A DNA stretch of 64,000 nucleotides from Channa striata (taxonomy: Eukaryota > Chordata > Actinopteri > Anabantiformes > Channidae): NCBI GenBank assembly GCA_033026295.1, contig CM065175.1, positions 23,756,837 to 23,820,836 on the forward strand, given 5' to 3'. The position numbers were made by a program, and so were the translations under genes. Each line of letters begins with the position of its first letter. Position 1 is the stretch's first letter. Below the pieces are notes generated by a model. The model saw only the letters and a list, made by a program, of their open reading frames with translations. It was not told where the DNA came from and made no database searches. This document shows, one piece after another, positions 38,901 through 53,900 of the stretch.

Positions 38901-41900
38901 GAAACTTTAAGAGCTGTCGTGTGGATGTTTGAGCCTTCGGTCGCACACGCCGTGTGCAGAAATCTGCAAGTGCACAGCTAACAACCGCACACAGGAAGTT
39001 GTTCCCATGCAACTGTCTGCAGCTGTGCATCACTCGCTGCTGCACAACATTACATCACCTCGGATGTGTGATCCTCAGTAGAAAATGTGACGGGTTCTTT
39101 CTGAATTTCGGTATTATCGTGTTTGTAGTAATGCATTAGATCAACCATAGGCTCCCATTCATTTCTGAGCTAGGCTCCTCCTCCTTCTAACAAATCAGAG
39201 AATTTCAGATATTTCTTCTTGATTACAGGACGACCTGACAGCTTCTTATTTATTGTAACAGATATTGACGACTGCATGAAGTGCCAGGCAGAGGGCGTAG
39301 CAGAGCATAGCAGAGCACAGTAGAGTTTATGACAGTGAACATCAATTTTTATCAAAATCAAATTACTCCCATGAAGTGCTGTCCTTGTAAATAAGTCAAT
39401 TATCATACGACAGTGATATAACAAACATTTAAAAAGCATTTATGCAGATTTTATGTTCATTGTAATGGATTATACAGCCCCAGAAAGTTTGAAGCATCTG
39501 TTAACTTCATAATTTGAAGCAATCGCTGTGCCTGATATCACCCCCTTATTCACTGCTCACTATGATAAACAGCATAGATCATTTAAGAGGTTTTGGTTAA
39601 ATGAGATTTTAGATATTAATCACCTTTTGGTATCATCTCTGGCAGACAGAGAATTGCGCAATGGTGATTTTCATATATAAAATTGCAGATTATATTTTAG
39701 TGTGAGTTAAAACAACAAACAGAAATCAGCTGTCTGATTCCATCCTCAGTCTTTTACTTTCGTAGCATTATTTTTAGCTTTCACATGTGCTTTCAGCCCT
39801 AAGTAAAGAATCACTCTTGGGGTATAAAAGGAAATGTGTTTGGTAATTAAATGGGAAAATAACACGAATAAAATGTGCAGTAAACAGGATGTCTTTTACA
39901 TTATGTTGTTATATCACAAAATATTGTGCATTATTGTTTTAAACTTTATACGCATTTACAAAATGGGAATCTTCTAGTGCCCAGAAGTGTGAATGTAAGT
40001 GTGAATGACTGTCTCTCAGCCGTGATCGATTGGGTCCAGGGTCTTCACCGCCCAGTGACAGCTGGGATCAGCCCCCCTTCCTCCGACTCTCAACAGGATA
40101 AATGACAGTGAACGGGTGCATGTGAATCTTGTGCTCACAAGTGGAGTTGTGCTCCTGCACAGATCTGTGCTTTTTGTGTGTTTAAGTCCAGCTGACCGCT
40201 GGCAGGAACGCGAGCCCGCTCCGGCTTATGTTTGCTGACATGATTTCGACGTGCGTGCGAGGCTCTGCCTCAGAGAGCTGGAGATGGGCCGCTGACAGCT
40301 TATCTATATTTCAAACAGGATGAGACGGCTTCCAGAGCGAAGGACACAAAAAGGAAGAGAGACAGGGATGAAAGCTCTAATATGTGTGGACTAGATGTGG
40401 CTCTACCCTGTGAAGCCAAAGATTTGGCAGCTGGAAGGCTGGTACCTGCGGGTTACCGGGCAGATTTCAGCAGGTAGCGAAGGAACAGAGGATGGACAGC
40501 GTTGCATTAAATACTGTGGGATATTAAAAAATGAATGGCCCCTGTTCTTTGTGACGCAGAAAGACGATTCGCAGCTGAAATCTGGTCCTAGACTTGGTGC
40601 GCTCAGGCCAGAGTGAACCTTGGGATATTCATTAACACTTTGAATGCTCTGTGAGTTCGTTACCACAGAAATATTGAAGGTGGGAAAGAGATTTGTCTGT
40701 CCACCCTGGGAATTACAGTACGCATATTTTATCATTTTTAACATGGGAAAAAATTCTGCATAAATATATTTTGTGACTAGAGCTTGTGCCTCCTGCAATA
40801 ATATTTTGGATGCTGGGCATCTTCAGCACAGGACTGTCACACTGCTGGGGTTCAGTGTGTGGCACGGAAAGCACTTTAAGTTGAAGTTAGACAAAGGTCA
40901 TGGTGTTGTTTAAAGCTCAACCGTCACATTCTGTGTGAAGTTCTATCTTTTTCGGCCACACCACAATCTTTCCCAAACCTCAACCGACTGCTCTGGGCCC
41001 CACAGCCATAAATAATGTTTATTAATGCAAACTGGATGTTGGGCTGCAAGAAATTGACTGAAAAACTGTTGCCTGGGAACATTTTCCTAATGTGCTGCAT
41101 CAGTGTATTTTGCGTTGTGAACATTAATGTGTGAAGTTTCCCGGTTTGCAGTGTAGTTGTATACAAGCATAGTTTGTAGGAGTCGGGGTCTTTTTGAGAA
41201 GCCTCCTTCCCGGTAAAACATGGTAAATTGGCCTCTCATTCATCCCTTCGCGCACACCGACAGCAGCAGGACCTCACACAGCGAAGCTGACTCTGCAGTC
41301 CAATCTTGGGAGTAATTTAAATTTCAGAGTGCTGCTAGAGGACACTCTGCATGTGGACGGCAGGACTCCGTGATTATTGAACGATCCACTCGACCTCCTG
41401 AGCAGCGACCGCAACACGGTCGCCTCTGCTGCCGCTGGACTGAGCTCCTCATTTCTGCGCGTAATCGTTTTTTTCCGTCAACTGTGAGTCAGCAGCTGAT
41501 TTTTTTGCTGCGTGTTCTGACTTTACCAACATTACAAAACTATGAGAAAGATTTGTCAAGTGCATCTGCTGCATGAAGGAGGAACCAACTCAGTCACTAC
41601 TTTCAGTTCAGCCTTTCTCGTGACTGCAGCTCAAAGGTCAAAGGGCCACGTGTTAGTGAAAGCTGGACGCTGAACATGTAGCACATACAAACGTGCAGTA
41701 CGATTCTGCCACTTGTCAAGTTTTGTCTCAGAAAATCTCTCGCACCTCGTTTCATTTCTTTTGACAGAGAAAAGAAAAAACTTATTGGAATTTCATATTC
41801 GCTGCGTCTCGCTCGCTCTCCACCTCCCCTGGTTTCTCCCTCTATTGGCTTTGTCCAAATTTAGAAACCGGCGAGGGCTGACTGTCATGCATATGAATAG

Positions 41901-42347
41901 CTCAATGTCTCACAACCGGGCTACAAATCCTCATTGTGGCTCGGGAGATAGCTTAAGCTATACGAGTAACAAAGGCAAACTCCCCGTCAACACCATTACT
42001 GTCAGTTTTTCAGTAAACAAACTCAATCCCCCAACCCTGCAACCAACGGGGAGCTACTATGAAACTACGTGTGTGCAGTGTGTGTATATGTGTGTGTCTT
42101 ACATAGGTACAGTAAACATGGGTATTGCACTGCACTGTATATTCAAGCCTGTGTGTGTGTGTGTGTGTTTGCAGGGAGTGTGTATGAATCTTTAATGTGC
42201 GGCTTATGACAGTGGGGGCCTGCTGCAGTTTAGGATCTGTAAATTCAATATCATTTTAATATCTGACCCTGCGGCTCAGGCGAGGTCTCCGCTCACGGCG
42301 AACGCTGCTGCCACACCGAAGAGGAGTGACACAGTCCCAGCAATCCG

Positions 42348-42395
<48 letters not shown>

Positions 42396-45300
42396 CTGCA
42401 CACGAACACGCATGCATGCAATGCGCCCTAATGTTTTCACGTCTAGCCTCACCATGGAAACCCGTCTTTAGTAGGAGCCTGGAGACACGGTGTGTGTTTG
42501 TGTGGAAGTGTACATCTCTCTGGACCATGACAACCACAGCACAGTATCTAAGAGAAGGCCAGAGCAGCAGACGGACTGCGCGAGCATGAGCTGTGACTCT
42601 TAAACAACAGGGAGGTCATCTATGAAGTCAACAATCACAAGTGTCAGCCATCACAAATGCGTGTTTTCATGCATTTCAAGTATTGTTTGCAAATTCAAAG
42701 GGAGATAATCATGTTAATGATGCACATGTTAAGGTAATTCATGTATGTGCTTTGGTGCTGGACCGTGGCTCTGAAATAGCTTTTTTCCACTGTAACTGGG
42801 TCTAGGTGAGTGATGGAAAATCTGTTCTCAAAGATGCCAAATGGGATTTCATAATCTCTCCGAGATTACACCGTATTACAACTTCCTAAAACTTTCTAAT
42901 CTGGTAGGTTTGCAGGACATTAAACAGAACATCTGTGATTATTACAACCACAAACGATTTGCTTGTTAGGAAGAAGCTGAAGGTTTTCCAGCCGTCTCCC
43001 ACATATGATAATTTATGCATTGTTAAAACAAAAAGTTTCACCCGGGCTAACAGCTCTGGGAGCTGCAGGCCTGCTTTGAGCAAAACCTGCTATCAGCCTG
43101 CTCTAGGTCTTGTTTGGCAAAATCACAGATGACAGCCTCAACCAGCAAAAGTCAAAGGATCATTTTGTTGGCACCGTTTGTGTCTGCACCCAATTTCGTG
43201 GTGATACACCTGATTTCCACCAAACACTGATCGACAGATGTTGACATCTGTATTGAAAGTTGGGAAGGCTCCGCATGAAGCATAGATCAGGTGGATTTTT
43301 TCTAACTACACTGGAGCCTGAGGGTTTGGTGGCCTGGCCTGACTTGACCCAAATGCAAAGAGAACATTTGTATTTAATCTCCAAACCCAACCTGAGCCCG
43401 GCGCATCTTTTCCAAACAGAACCAGCGTGTCCACTATCATTTTAGTCTTTAATAGCACCTTTAATTAGAACAAAGAAATATTTCACATGAATTCAAGTAA
43501 TCTATATATAGTTTGAAACATTTACAAATACAGAATGCCTATTTATTTTAAGCTACATGACTGAACTTAAATATGATTTCTAAAGGTCTGTTCACTTGAC
43601 CCAGACCCTTGGGACCCAGCAGTTCTCATTCGGCTCAGTTTGAATATCCACTCTCAGAAGAAGGGGTCCATTACTGTCCCCAAGGCACAGTCCACACTAA
43701 TGACCCCCCCAGGGCTGATTATTGGACCCATTAAGGGCCAAAAAGTGCAAATATGCACCATTTATTAAATCAAGGTACACTTTTTAAATAGATTTGTGGA
43801 TATTAACATTTTGTATTTCAATTATCAATTATTATTCATTAGTTAAATAAAAGCAAAGCACTCAAGTGGCAAAATGCTGAATGATGAGCACAGCTATTAC
43901 CACAAGGGTACGAAGAGCTGCTCAGTGTGAAGGGGGCGAGTGTGGCCTTCAAGAGGGTCCAGCCCCAGTGACAAGCCCTTGTACTCCTAACGATCGTTTC
44001 CTGCGATCGTTTTCCACTCTCGAGCTCCACGGCGCTTTATTTAGCCGATAAATAGTGTAAAAAAACAACGAAGAAGAAAAAGCAGCATTTTAGAAATGAA
44101 GCACAATTAAACCCATTAAACCTCACACGTGTCTGTCAGTACGTGACGAGCGGGAGCACACTGGCGGATCTGTATCTCGAAACAAGGCTGTCACCGTCCC
44201 CGCCATGTCCACGTCTGTCAGCCCACGTCCTTTAGTGTGTTGTTCCGCCGTCAAACGTGTCCTTGATGTTTATGAGGTTGCGATGGTCTCCTGCATCGTG
44301 TTGAGTGTCTCATCGTGAATTCAGAAAGTCGTTTCAAAGAAGCAGCTAAATATGGAGACGACAGGAATGGATACTGATTCTAAAGCCCCGAGCTCCACGG
44401 CTGTTTGATGTAATTAGCTCCGAACAACAAACGGGATGCCTCTTTGATGTCATATTGCCAGCTTTTCTCAAGAGACCAAAAGAAAATCCACAAAGTACAG
44501 CATTCACCTCTGTAAAGTCGTCTGTTTTCTAAAGCGCCTGAGCTCGAGCTTGAGCTGTGGGCTGATTTCCGTCCCGTAAGTCAGGGAAGGGCAAGGGAGC
44601 CGATCCGCCTCCTATCCTACCCAGTAATTCCACAGTTCAAGACGCGCATATCTTAGCAGCGCACGAAAAATGCAAAATATGTTCGAGGATCCTAATAGGC
44701 AGAAAAGAATTGAATCATAATAATACACTTCATTACTCCATTCTCAGGACATAAAATATGCAGGGAGGCACTAATTTGTTATCAGGTTAATTATCTGTGT
44801 TTCAGAGTTGCTGAGGCGTTCACTTTCCCAGATTAATGAATTATGACTCTTATTTACTCTGGTTGGCTTATTTCTCCAGTGTCACAGTGAAGTACAGAGC
44901 TGCCGGGATCTGATGGAAGAGGAAAATCCAAAACATGAAATAGTTTCAAAGACGATGGCAAACATTTCCAAGAGCGCCACGAACATTTCCAAAGCATCTC
45001 CAGCAAATCTGCCATCTGCCGCTGCTGAGCAAAGTTAGGCTAAACGTACTACAACGTCCATGATGTCGGCATCAGTCTAACTGCAGCTACACGACGCGAT
45101 CAGAGCGCTGCCATGAACAGACCATCAGCGGGTTTTCAGTGGTCAAAAGAGACCCGGACGTAAACCTTTACATGCATTGAATATGAATTGAATCTCCTGG
45201 CTGCTTTTGCTGGCTAATAGGTAAAAAAAATAGTCATAAATTATTATTAAATTAAATTAGGTTTTCTGCTCAGTTAAACAAAGTGTACAGTACAGCAAAT

Positions 45301-48300
45301 GTGATGGCAACCCAGTTTCACTCAAAGTTACTAATCTACCATTACTAATACGTCGTGTGTGAGGTCACTCAGTTTATGTTTCTAGTTAAAGGCATAATGA
45401 CTCACACAATGCGAACACAGGTTATTAAAGTATAATTAAATTGTTTATATTATGGAGTTTATCATGATATACAGACTGACGTGAAACTTTTATCCGCCTG
45501 ATGTCGACAGTGTAACTGGTAAAACTGTGAAAGCAACAAGGTCCATTTGTCATTTTTTGTGAATAATTGTCCGAGCTGTGAGAGTATCTGCGGAATAACA
45601 AATGTTAAGGGAGCACAAAGACTGAACATTAAAATATTAAAGGGAATAAAACTACCTCACTGTGTTATTTCCATACTTTAAAACCTCCCATTATGATGTT
45701 TTGTGCAGTGTGTTGTGCGGTGAGCGAACTTCCTACTGACTCACCGCTCACGTTGCCCAGGTGGAAGTATCCGTCGACCAGCGAGGCTCCGTTGTTGAAG
45801 TGCTGGGTCATGTGATCCAGCCAGTTGGCCTCCACGCCTTTGACGCCCTCGTCGCAGTTTTGAACCCGAAGCGGCACTTTGACAGTGTAGTACTTCACGT
45901 GGCCCTCTCGAACCGGCGGGTGGTTGTAGAAAGCCAGCAGTTCCACCCCTGCAGAGGAGCAGCGGAAAACGACGACAGTGTCATTGAGTTAATGAAAGTC
46001 CCGCATTTTACCTGAACCACTGCTGAGCACTGCTCACACTGCAAAGTCTAATTTTCCTCTGTCCAGCTGTCGGAAGTTTTCAGCTATAATATCAATACAG
46101 TAAATAATCACATAAGAGTGTTTTACAATTAAAACTATCTGCAAAACGATGCACAAAAAAAGCTCTTAAAAAGCTCTTAAGGACTTCTGACTTTTGGAAA
46201 ACTTGTGAAGTCTCGTCACAAACCACACAACCACGCAGTGATGAAGTGGTACTAATTAATTGGAAGTACATTTATTTCCTGTGAGATGAAGCCAAAGTGT
46301 GGATAGTCAACAAGCTTGTTGGCTAAGAGGAGCTGGCCGCCGTGTTTGTGGTCATCAGCCATCAACAGCCAATGACAATTTGTGCGCTCGCTTGTTTTCC
46401 AAATGTTCTCGTCCTGTGGAGAATCAGCTCGAGATGGAAGTTTGACAGATGAAGATGATATCAAGCTATAGTTTGACAATTTGCATGTAAGAAAAACTGA
46501 GAGGCCTTCCAACAAATTTGTCTTTGGGGTTTCATTTTGATGTTTTTGTTCCTTCCTCTGTCTCAGAACAGGATTTGTGTCACTGTTTAGTCTTGGGTTT
46601 TTATATTTATACAGAATATATGTTTGTACAGCAATTTTGGACATGAACTTTATGAAAATCCTATTATCTACGTACAATGAAACTATTCTTTATTTGCAGA
46701 TGTAACACAGCTTTGTATTAATTTCTTGTGTTTTCTAACTCAGTGTGGGAGGACAAATCTGTATGCAAGACACTGTAGTAAAAACTTAATCATCATTATC
46801 ATATTATGAACAAAAGTTCCACCTGGCAGGTGCAAAATAGACCAAAAATGAAAAAGTAATACGAGATGAGATTCGTGTTGCCCCGAGCTGGACTCATAAA
46901 TATGCTGGAAATCTTTTTCCAAGGATGCTGCCTCTTTTTTTTTCCACTGGCTGTGTTCAAACAACAAACGTGAAGTGAATCAAAAGCAATTTGATCGTAT
47001 TTATGCGACAAGTCGTCCGCAGATTCCTTTTAATGTTTTCCTAGAGGTGATGAAACTCTGCTGATGCGTGACTTAAAAGAGACCATTTCATTATAACCAC
47101 GTTAGTTCACGCCATAACCCCAAATAAAGCATTAAAGCTCTCTTGCTGTTGTGTACATCAAGCAGATATACTGTATGCATAATAAAACTGGGCTCACGAG
47201 GCGGAATGCGCCCTGGGAATTCGCCGACAGTACGTGTGTCACTGCTCCTTACTCCTATCACATTAAATCAAAGTGGCAAGAGTTTTATTTGTTGTGATGT
47301 GAGTGAGTGAAGGATTTGCGCTGCTTAGCTTTGAAAAAAAAAAAAAACACCCACAAAAATTGAGATGTGAGCAGGGTTCAAATGGGCAGAAAGGAATTCA
47401 AATGGAGCCTGCTAACATTTTCCCTCTCTTTGGGATGCAAATGTCGAAACGTCGTTCCCCAAGTGAACCAGATGGATGAGCAGAATGTGCGACACTGCCA
47501 CCCACCCGTCCACCCACACACACACACACAGACACACACACACACACACATTTTGGCATGGGGTGGGAGTGGTTGGGGAGGGAGTCATGGCTCCGTCTCT
47601 TTGGTTCTTGTGTCCGTCCATCCGTCCGGCAGACACCCAGGAAGAATGAATCATTTATAACCGCTTCTTGTCTGGCTCGTCTGACTGATATGACAGCTGG
47701 CCACCAAATTCCCTAAATCTTGTCATTTGTCACTCTCGAGAAAAGTCGAATCACAGCAGAACGCTCGCGCACCCTCCCTTCGTCTTCCCTATGTTACCCA
47801 TGTTACAACGAGGACAATATGGCAAACAAATCTTGGATAACACATGACAATGAAATTACTTCCCATTCAACGTGCCTCTGATGTGCCAAAACAAGCCGCT
47901 TCTTCACTGTGATGATTCTGCAGCGATCTGCATCATATTAACTGGTTTACAGCTTATGTGCACAAGCCCGGGATGATGTATCGCCGCCGTTTGTCCTCAT
48001 GAATTCTTTCTGTATCTCGGCAAGCTTCGGGCAGGACATGGAGGAAAAATAGTGTCATGCATACTAACTGATTTAGAAAAGCAGCGAAAGCTGTGGGTTA
48101 CAGCTCCGAATTTCTGTAATCACAGTGTAATTAGATAAGTAACAACATTACACCATATTCGACACAGATTATTCCATTTGTGGCACTTTTATAGAGGTTG
48201 GTCAGATGTGTCGTTTATAACTGTTTGACATAAAACAACAGCCACTAACGAGAAACACGCCGCCTGGCTTCTATCTTTCTGGCACTATTAGCTGTTGTCT

Positions 48301-49285
48301 GTGTAATAGCTGAGAGTTTCTCATGCATTATATTTCATTACAGTCCAATTATGCTGCGATTATGGCACCGAGGCGACTGTAATTCAGGCCGATGGGCTGG
48401 TAGCTCATTTTCTAACCTTTATTTGGTCGGGAGAGACCGCAGGGGTCCATAAATGTCTTTTTGGTAGATCTGCGTTCACAAGAGTTAAACAGGAGAGAAG
48501 CCACAGATGCAACGTCAGCACGGGCGGACAGGGGAATACCAAAAGACACGAGGACTGCGCTTCGATGCAGTTTTTCACAAGTGGGAACGCATCCCGCCCG
48601 GACTATCTATCCATGTTGGCTACAGGTCTGAAAGGGAAACTCACACAAAGTAAAACTCGTATTTACACGCCATAAATCACTGTGCGGGTGTTTTCCATCC
48701 AGCGTATGATCTATACAATTTTCTTCTGTGCAACAACTTTGTAAGAAAAAAACACCCACGTGACACGGTTCTTGTTTCTAGCCGATACAGTCCTCATTGC
48801 AATTCAAATGTCAAAGCGACAGCTGTTGTGACATTTGAATTGCACGGCTGCACACGAAGCATTTTGTTGATTTCAAATGGGAGTCGATCACGGTCGGTAC
48901 TCTTTATACCCTAGCCCCATCCATTAACGAACACAACATGGATGAAAAATTATACAGTGGCACATGATGGATGAAAAACATCCGATTAAGTCATCTTTGA
49001 TCTTTAACAAACTGCATTAGTAAATGATATAAAATCTTCAGAACAAACCAAGATCCTCGCTAGTGGTAACACTCTTACTGCAGTGTTATTCACTTCTTGC
49101 TTTCTGACAAAATCACCATTTGAAAGCTTGAAATATCGTCTTACGGCCAAGTAATTGTTCCTGATCAATAGTGTTATTAATGTTTCTCAGAAGTATTGTG
49201 GTCATTTTTGTACTAAAGGGTTGTGAAATCAGATTAAATGTCCCCAGTAATTTAATATGTACAGCTGTGGTTTATCTTTGTGGCA

Positions 49286-49345
<60 letters not shown>

Positions 49346-50867
49346 TGTTTTTACCTCTATCCTTGTGAGGACACTCATTGACGTACTACAATCCCAGCCC
49401 CTTACCCAAACCATCACAGCCTAATGCCTGGTCCCGAACCAAAACCTAATTGTAATCTTGACCCTAAAAACAACTAAAAGTTGTTTAAAGTTGTGAAGAG
49501 CTGGTTGGAAAAGTTGGTTGGTTGTTAAAAAATGAAATTTGGTCCTCGGTAGTATCTACAGGAAGACACACACACACACACAAAAAGCCTGTCAAAGTCA
49601 CTTGAACCTAATCACATGAACTCATTACATCCACAGACAACAGCTAAGCCCTTCAGAATAAGGTCTGTGCTGCTAACCTGACTCTTGCCAGTGGCAGGAC
49701 CAGCTAACAAGGAAATGACGCTGACAGCGTTTCGCTTCAAAGGCTTATCTGAGGGCGGCCCAGCTGTCCAGAGGATGAGCTCGGCAGCAGTAGCCCTGGC
49801 GTGACCTTAGCACCGTGGCTTCTAACATATTATTATTTCCAGGTCTGTTTTTATAATATTAGGTGCCACTGTGACATGGATCCCATTTCATGATGTATTT
49901 TAACATCATAATAATGTGCGATTAACTTTCAGAGCTTGTCCCGCGTGCTCGTTTTCATGATATTCCCCGCGCACGGCATAATCCCAACTTCATCCTCTAC
50001 AAAATTCAAATATAATCATTTGCATTTTAGCAAAGGTTTTGCAGTGCAAATACTTTGGTTGACAGGACGTTTGTCTGCATGGTCGGGTGTGTGAAATACA
50101 CGGCCCGTGTTGTTGGGTTTTAATCTACTAAAACCACTGATCAGCGTTTGCTCATCAAATGTAACCCAGGTGTCTTTTTTTCGTCCTTACAAGCTGTGTC
50201 TGAGATGACTTGGATTATCTGGCCGTGCTTGTGCAGCTGTCACAGCCATGCTTAAGTTTCTACGCGCTCTGCAACCGCAATCCCCGTCCCTCAAACCATC
50301 CAAGCATTTGAGTCTTTAAACTTATGAGCTCATTTTCTCTCCAGAGCTCCAGTCTTAGCGGCCGTGTTCTTCTATCAACTGTAAGCTGCGGACTCGCGCC
50401 AGCTTTGCTGCCAACACTTGCGAGGTGTTCACCTCGAGATCTGAGGATTAGCGTGGACAAGCCAGCAGCAGCCAAGACTCTTGGGCCTCCTCGGCAGACT
50501 GGGCATTATTAGAGAGGGACACGGGCGCTTGGCAGCCTCCCCTGCCACCCCAGCTGGCTGCTACACCGGCGCTGCTGGCATTGTTGCAGGGATTCGGGAG
50601 GGATGAAGGTGGGGGTTGAGAGAGAGCTGCGAAGCTGAGGGAGGTAGAGGACGAGACAGTGGGGGATTATCTCACTGCAAAATGCACTGTGGGGAGGCCC
50701 AGATGGACCAGTGAGCTGTGGTGCGCCGCGATGCCAAATGTGTGTTATACCTAAAAACACACACAAACCGAGGATGAGGTGTGCACACAAAGAGCACATT
50801 AATCACGCAACACCTAGTATTAGCTACTTTGGAACTAATCACTTGCTCTATGTTCGCACAGCATGGA

Positions 50868-50926
<59 letters not shown>

Positions 50927-53900
50927 GTTAACATTCCCACTGGGACGTGTGTCTAATGCACAGTTCCCACATTGCATTGACACGTATGTATCACAAATAG
51001 ATTCTGTGTGAGGAAGAGAGACGGGGGGGGGGGGGGTAATAGCGGCGGGTGTCTCTATCTGCTAATCCAAAAGGCTCAAATAAAGCTGAAACTATAAATG
51101 TCTGCGCTAATTCCAACACCAATCCCACAGAAACAGGGGCTATAATGAATAATGAAGATGCAGATACGTATGGCTTCCTTCCTTGGAAGACGGAGTGCAA
51201 ACCATGAAATGTGCAGCTTTGGGGAAAAAAAAAAAACGACAAAAGTGTTGTGGCGAATTTCACAGGCTCTCTCCGCTTCATCAGCTGAGTGCGACTGTGC
51301 ATTTGTATGCACCGCAGCTATAAGATGATTCCCTGTGTGTAACGGATAGAGAGGATTATATCCCAAGGCAGCACATTGTTGTGTAACATTGAGGCAATAG
51401 CAGGAAATGACACCTCCACAGTTGCCAAGCGTTTCGAGAGGGTCTGCGGTTCCATGCCGCTCCTCACTTCAACAGCCAAAAGGTATGGCATCAGAAGAAA
51501 CAGGAAATGAAAGTTACACTTATACAGTATGACAGATATTGGCTAAAGATTAGAAGCTGTCAGTTTGCGTTTCTGTGAATATGTGGCACAAGAAGCCACC
51601 GTTCACAGTGGATGCCCTTGAGTGCAGGATTTCATCCTCGGCTCCTTTTAGCTGCTCGGGGATCAGGGAAACTTACGTGAAAAACACACAGAAGCAAAAA
51701 GGCTTTTTTGTTTGAAAGTGATAAAAGAATAAAAAAAAAAAAAACGTTCATCCAATGTCTATAAAAGAGGCAGGAGTTTCATCAGCATTGATTGGTGCAC
51801 CAGTTTCATCTTTTCGCTGTTTGGAGTTTTGACCTTTAATTATCTTAATTATCATTTCCCATTGGGCCTCTCTGGGTTATTTGAAGGAATGGCTGGATTT
51901 GCGTAGCAGCAGCAGGTCTACTGTCATTTAGAGTTAAGAGTTATTGTCAACTTTTCAAGCCTCGCAAAGTTTTGAATTTGACCTTTTAATTATAACCCAC
52001 TCACTGGGCCAATTAGTGCAATTTTCTTTTAAAGACTCCAGTCACACAAACACCTGAATTCATCCTTCTGTGGCAACATGTAAGAGCTGCAGTCCCGATT
52101 TTCACGTTTTCTGCTTAACACGTCATTCTCATCTTAGTTTGAGTTTACAGTGGTGACCATGGAAACCACTCACCATCGCCTCTCCGCACCCGGTAACTCT
52201 GCCTCGCCTTTATCTCCGTGCCTCTGTCTTTGTTGTTGTTGTGGCATGACGAGTCCTCCTCCGTCAGCTCCAGATCTCTCTCGGATATTGGAGACGCAAC
52301 CGATGAGACCTTGTCCTGACTGTCCTCCAGCTCGCTCGCTGAGTGGTTCCCAGTGTTGACGCTTTGATTCTCCTCCCCCCTCGTTGTTCCGTCCCCAGCC
52401 TTGCACGAGGCATCTTCCTCGTTGTCATCTTTGTTCGCTTTTTCAGCTCGAGCTCCAGGTTCCGGGATGTTTCTGGGGCTTGAGAGGTTCGAGGGGCTGC
52501 AGCTGCCCAGGGAGCCGAGCACAGAGCTGGGGCTGGAATGCAGGGAAAGGGAGGGGGTGTCTGGTTCTCTGATCCTGGTGCAGGGGGCCCCATAGGGTTC
52601 CTGGACAAATCCCACGAACATCACCCCCTGGTCAGCAGCATCCTGAATCTGCTGTTGTGAAAAAAAAAGAATACCAGTCATTTCAAAAGTTAAAGCCAGA
52701 AATACAATACCAAAAAACTCTCATATGCACGTATCATAGTGAACATTTGGTGTTTGGGGCCGAGGCCGTCACTGCCTGATTTTGCTTTGTTGACATTTTT
52801 AGAACTAAATGAGACGTCAGTTAATCGAGAAAGCGATCACGGACTAATCGATGATTAAAATGACCTTTGCAGCTCTCAATTTGATGCCGTCGGATATCGA
52901 AGGAGGGAAGCTGCTGCTACTGATGCAGTGAGAAGGATTTAGAGGAAAATGCCAAAATGCTGACAAAAATATGAAGCAGAATATACAGTATACTAGTTAT
53001 TTCCCAAGAGATCCCAAAACTGAAGCCAAACTTTCAGAATTAGTTTCAGATCAATTATTTAGAAGTTTTCCCACCACTATTTTTTTTCATAGCGTCCTCT
53101 GCATCTGCTGGATGATTGTTTTTTTTTTTCTTTGCCCCCGTTTCTCCTCATCCCTTCCCCGCAGCTTCTCCAGTCGTGCAGTTGTTCATTAGACTGGAGC
53201 GGGCCGCAAACCTAGTCAGGCTTGGGCCGCATCCCAATTCGAGTGCTCCACTTTTTCTCTCCGTCTTTATTGTCAACTGGCATTTCATGTCAATATTTGG
53301 ATTAGGCCACGGAGCGAGATTGAAACGTTAACTGTCAGAGAACGTTAATGACGCCATTCTCCATTTCTGTAAACCAAGCCCCCCGCCCTCTATCCCTATG
53401 CCCCCCTCCCACCCAGTCGAGACGGCGCCCATCTCAAGCCAGAGTGAAGGGAGAGAATAAAAATCTAATCAAATTGCAGGTTATTCACTATGAAATTAAA
53501 TTGGAAAACAGTCACATTGTTTCCAGCCATATTGTTTAATATCAGTGAACGCTCTCTGGGTGCTTCCACATATTCCCCATACCAATAGGTTGAAATGGAA
53601 TTGCTGAGATAAAAGAAAGCAACTGTTGTTTCTCATTAAATGGCAATGCAGGCAGCGAGAGAGAGATGAATGGCTTTGAGTGGCTAATGTTTTCGCAGTT
53701 GATAGCAAAGATGATTCAAATAGTGGCTGTAATGATTGAACTTTTTGAGTAGGATTATTTTTGTTTTATTAAATCCCTTCAGATTCGATTGGTTTTGCCT
53801 GAGACATCTTGCAATATGTTCGGCTTAACAGTCATCAGCGTTTGCCACGAATAAAAGTTGATATGAGTGGAAAAAGTAAATAGAGTGTGGAAAGTAAAAT

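Larger units (their letters stand above)
37045..45744 (-). other. rftn1 intron between exons 3 and 4 (about 8.7 kb)
   Basis: Noncoding. It contains a 27-bp palindrome at 37815-37841, a degraded teleost repeat at about 39980-40100, CA/GT microsatellites at 42151-42168 and 42349-42394, and an 8-bp-arm inverted repeat at 43989-44011. No further exon was recognised. Confidence 0.6.
45949..52173 (-). other. rftn1 intron between exons 2 and 3 (about 6.2 kb)
   Basis: Noncoding. It contains CA microsatellites at 47516-47550, 49287-49345 and 50869-50925, a 16-bp-arm hairpin at 48798-48844, a 14-G run at 51023-51036 and an A run near 51729. The stretch 47880-48440 is free of simple repeats and may be conserved noncoding DNA. 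Confidence 0.55.

Noticed and set aside
52264..52608. Additional open frames on both strands within the rftn1 linker exon
   Set aside because: Shadows of a low-complexity disordered coding segment; the raftlin frame is fixed by homology and exon phase on both sides.
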